From positions 1 to 7,100 of the forward strand of contig DBPV01000047.1 in assembly GCA_002304995.1 (NCBI GenBank): 7,100 bases of DNA, read 5' to 3'. The position numbers and the translations under genes were made by a program. Below are positions 5,171-7,100 of the stretch, one piece after another. Numbering within the stretch: the stretch's first letter is position 1; each line of letters starts with the position of its first letter. Source of the stretch: Syntrophaceae bacterium UBA1411 (GTDB lineage Bacteria; Desulfobacterota; Syntrophia; Syntrophales; Smithellaceae). The notes below the pieces were generated by a model. The model saw nothing but the letters and a program-made list of their open reading frames with translations, had not been told where the DNA came from and did no database searches.

Positions 5171-7100
5171 ATGGCGGCCCGGAAAAAAATTTTTTTAAAA
5201 AAGGTTCTTCCCGGATTTATCGGATTATGTCTGACCCTGGGCTTAAGTGCAACCCTGCACGCCGGCGGTTACGCCGTCCACGTGTCGTCCTATAAAACGA
5301 TCGGGCAGACCGGAGCCGACCTGCAGGCGATCCGCGCACAGGGATGGAGGGCCTTCGTGGCGCCCGCGAGCGTTGCGGGAGGCCAAAAGTGGCACCGGGT
5401 CTATGCCGGTTCGTTTGCGTCCCGCAAAGAAGCGTTTCAGGCGGCCGGAAAGATGCAGGAGCAAAAACTGATCGACAAGATCTTTGTCCATTATCTGCCC
5501 GGCGCGCCGAAAGCACGATTGGAGAAGGCGACCGCAAAGATTTCTGCTGCTCCCACAAATGAGCCAAAGGACCGGCGACCGCCGGCAAAAAAGCGGGAGG
5601 AGGCTTTCCGGGCGCTGATGATGGGAGACCGGAAACTGATGCCGAAACCGCCCGCAGGGAATGACAAGGCGCCTCCGCGGGAAAAGGTTTTTGCGGATCC
5701 CGAAGAAAACGATTTTTCCGAAACGCATCCGCGCTCAGACATGTACAACCAGGCGCTGGCGCTGATGGCGGAAAAAAATTACGCGCGGGCGCTGGCAACC
5801 TTCAAGGAATTCGTCAGCCAAAACGATACGGACAAGGAATGGGGACAAAAGGCGCTGCGCCGCATGGCGGATTGCCACTACCGCCTGGGGAAGGCGGGCA
5901 GCCGGCAGGATCTTTTGATTGCCGTGGAATTTTACAAAAACACGCTGGAAAACTTTCCCGATCCCCGCAAGGAAAACGCGCTCACCTATTACCGTCTGGC
6001 CAAAACGCATGAAGCGCTGCAATCTCCCGCCGAGGCGGGCGCGCACTACCAAAACCTGATCACCCGCTATTTCGATTCTCCCTATGCGCCCGAGGCCCAT
6101 TTCCGCATCGGCGAAATCCATTACCGGGAAGGCCGCTACGCTCCGGCGGCGGAGGCTTTGATCCGTTATCAGCTGAAGTATCGCAGCGGCGCACAGTCCA
6201 AACAGTCTTTTTATATGATCGCCCATTCCTTCTTCAAAACCGGACGGTCCGCCGACGCCGAAGTCTGGTTTCGCGAAGCGCAAAAAAAGTGGCCCGACTT
6301 GTCGGGACTGCCGGGGGAACTGCTGATTGACGCCGGAAGTCATAAAACGGCGCTCGGGCGTTTTGACGAGGCGGCGCACTTCTATTCCTGGTACGTCAAC
6401 CTGTATCCGGCGGACGAAAAAACAAAAGACGTGCTGCTTAAACTTGCCGACGCCTACCGCCAGGCCGGCCAGGGAATTCCGGCGCTGGCCGTTTACGGCC
6501 GGCTGATCGACCGGTATCCCGGAACCCGGCAGGCGGATGAAAGCATGCTGGCGATGGCGAAGCTGGGTATGGAAAAACCCGAAAGAAAAGTTTTTCGCTT
6601 CGCAGGCCATCTCGACTTTTACCGGCAGCCCCTGGAAACCTGCGATCAGCTTCTAACCAGGCATCCGACAGGCGAAATCGCCGAAGAGGCGCTTCTACAA
6701 AAAGCGGAGATCCTCATCAAAAAAAATGAAAAAAGGAAAGCGGCGGATGTTTATCTCGAATACCTGCGGCGGTTTCCCGCAGGCCGGAAAACCGCCGCAG
6801 CGGCCCGGGGCCTGAAAACGACATCCACGGCGCTGATCGACGAATCTTTCGCGAAGAAGGATTATCTGGCTGTGGCCTACGTGTACTTCAAAGCTTACGG
6901 GGCAGTGACGCTCGGCGCGGACGAATATCCGCAGGTCGACAAAATCGCGCAAAGCCTGCAGACGCTGGGCTTTATCGGCGACTCCGTCGATATCCTTCGG
7001 CGCTACCTTCCCAACGCTGCAAGGGAGGACGTCACCGTAAAGGTTTCTCTGGATCTGGCCCGCGGCCGAATTCTGCAGGGCAATTACGACGAAGCCGGAC
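5171..7100 (+). CDS. Exported SPOR-domain protein with a long TPR array (3' end outside window)
   Basis: The frame is open from the ATG at 5171 to the window end; 643 residues are visible. A basic n-region (MAARKKIFLKK) and a hydrophobic core form a signal peptide, probably cut after LHA at 31; there is no lipobox Cys at the cleavage point. Residues 33-110 form a SPOR domain (YAVHVSSYK at 34-42, KWHRVYAGSF at 73-82), a fold that binds peptidoglycan lacking stem peptides. A Lys/Pro-rich linker (about 111-190) leads to some eleven degenerate tetratricopeptide units from 191 onward, for example FRIGEIHYREGRYAPAAEAL and LADAYRQAGQGIPALAVY, with recurring YP or FP turns. The protein is therefore probably periplasmic, holding the wall with one end and offering a TPR protein-binding surface with the other. 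It is divergent from PilZ-motAB and has its own sigma-54-like promoter, which suggests motor-related use. The ribosome-binding site is weak (GAGAGAAAG). No specific homologue is recognised. Confidence 0.88.
   Translation, partial: MAARKKIFLKKVLPGFIGLCLTLGLSATLHAGGYAVHVSSYKTIGQTGADLQAIRAQGWRAFVAPASVAGGQKWHRVYAGSFASRKEAFQAAGKMQEQKLIDKIFVHYLPGAPKARLEKATAKISAAPTNEPKDRRPPAKKREEAFRALMMGDRKLMPKPPAGNDKAPPREKVFADPEENDFSETHPRSDMYNQALALMAEKNYARALATFKEFVSQNDTDKEWGQKALRRMADCHYRLGKAGSRQDLLIAVEFYKNTLENFPDPRKENALTYYRLAKTHEALQSPAEAGAHYQNLITRYFDSPYAPEAHFRIGEIHYREGRYAPAAEALIRYQLKYRSGAQSKQSFYMIAHSFFKTGRSADAEVWFREAQKKWPDLSGLPGELLIDAGSHKTALGRFDEAAHFYSWYVNLYPADEKTKDVLLKLADAYRQAGQGIPALAVYGRLIDRYPGTRQADESMLAMAKLGMEKPERKVFRFAGHLDFYRQPLETCDQLLTRHPTGEIAEEALLQKAEILIKKNEKRKAADVYLEYLRRFPAGRKTAAAARGLKTTSTALIDESFAKKDYLAVAYVYFKAYGAVTLGADEYPQVDKIAQSLQTLGFIGDSVDILRRYLPNAAREDVTVKVSLDLARGRILQGNYDEAG
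5183..5202 (+). repeat. A7-T7-A6 homopolymer run in the signal-peptide codons
   Basis: Seven A, seven T and six A follow one another from 5183 to 5202, within codons 5-11 of the SPOR-TPR gene. They encode the Lys-rich start of the signal peptide, which partly explains the bias. Such runs are prone to polymerase slippage, and a one-base change here would abolish the protein. The frame is intact in this sequence. Confidence 0.7.

Noticed and set aside
5735..6610. 291-codon - strand open frame across the TPR region
   Set aside because: The + strand frame is continuous, with signal peptide, SPOR and repeated TPR periodicity; the antisense frame shows none of these.

Overview
The window is a motility and chemotaxis locus with no mobile element, RNA gene or CRISPR array visible. 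The base composition is moderately GC-rich. The combination of a CheX phosphatase, a CheA with tandem MshEN-like motifs in its linker, a PilZ gene ahead of motAB, and sigma-54 (-24/-12) promoters suggests a motile Gram-negative bacterium, most likely a deltaproteobacterium (Desulfobacterota, perhaps Syntrophus-like). The lineage is an inference from gene content only.

Layout. Positions 1-2633 (+ strand) hold cheA (5' end outside the window), cheY and cheX. These are a sensor-output kinase, its diffusible response regulator and a CheY-P phosphatase, in one apparent operon. Six bases after cheX ends, a convergent operon ends. Read on the - strand it runs PilZ gene (4896-4357), motA (4343-3483), motB (3461-2640), i.e. 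a c-di-GMP-receptor-like protein followed by the proton-channel stator. A 274-base intergenic region (4897-5170) separates this operon from a divergent + strand gene, 5171 to beyond the window end. That gene encodes an exported SPOR-domain protein with a long TPR array.

The intergenic region is unusually structured. It has a near-consensus sigma-54 promoter facing the PilZ-motAB operon and a good sigma-54-like promoter facing the SPOR-TPR gene. A 14-base dyad GTCAA-N4-TTGAC, resembling the FleQ-type enhancer site, lies about 107 and 116 bases upstream of the two predicted start points. A GC-rich dyad sits just upstream of each promoter. The simplest reading is that one flagellar enhancer-binding protein fires both transcripts together.

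How it may work together: CheA phosphorylates CheY, CheY-P acts on the flagellar switch and CheX removes the phosphate. MotA/MotB drive rotation. Two places look able to receive second-messenger input: the PilZ protein encoded with the stator, and the MshEN-like tandem motif occupying the place of the P2 domain in CheA. The SPOR-TPR protein, probably periplasmic and peptidoglycan-binding and apparently co-controlled with the stator, is a candidate motor or cell-wall scaffold. These functional links are inference; the gene identities of cheA, cheY, cheX, motA and motB are secure.
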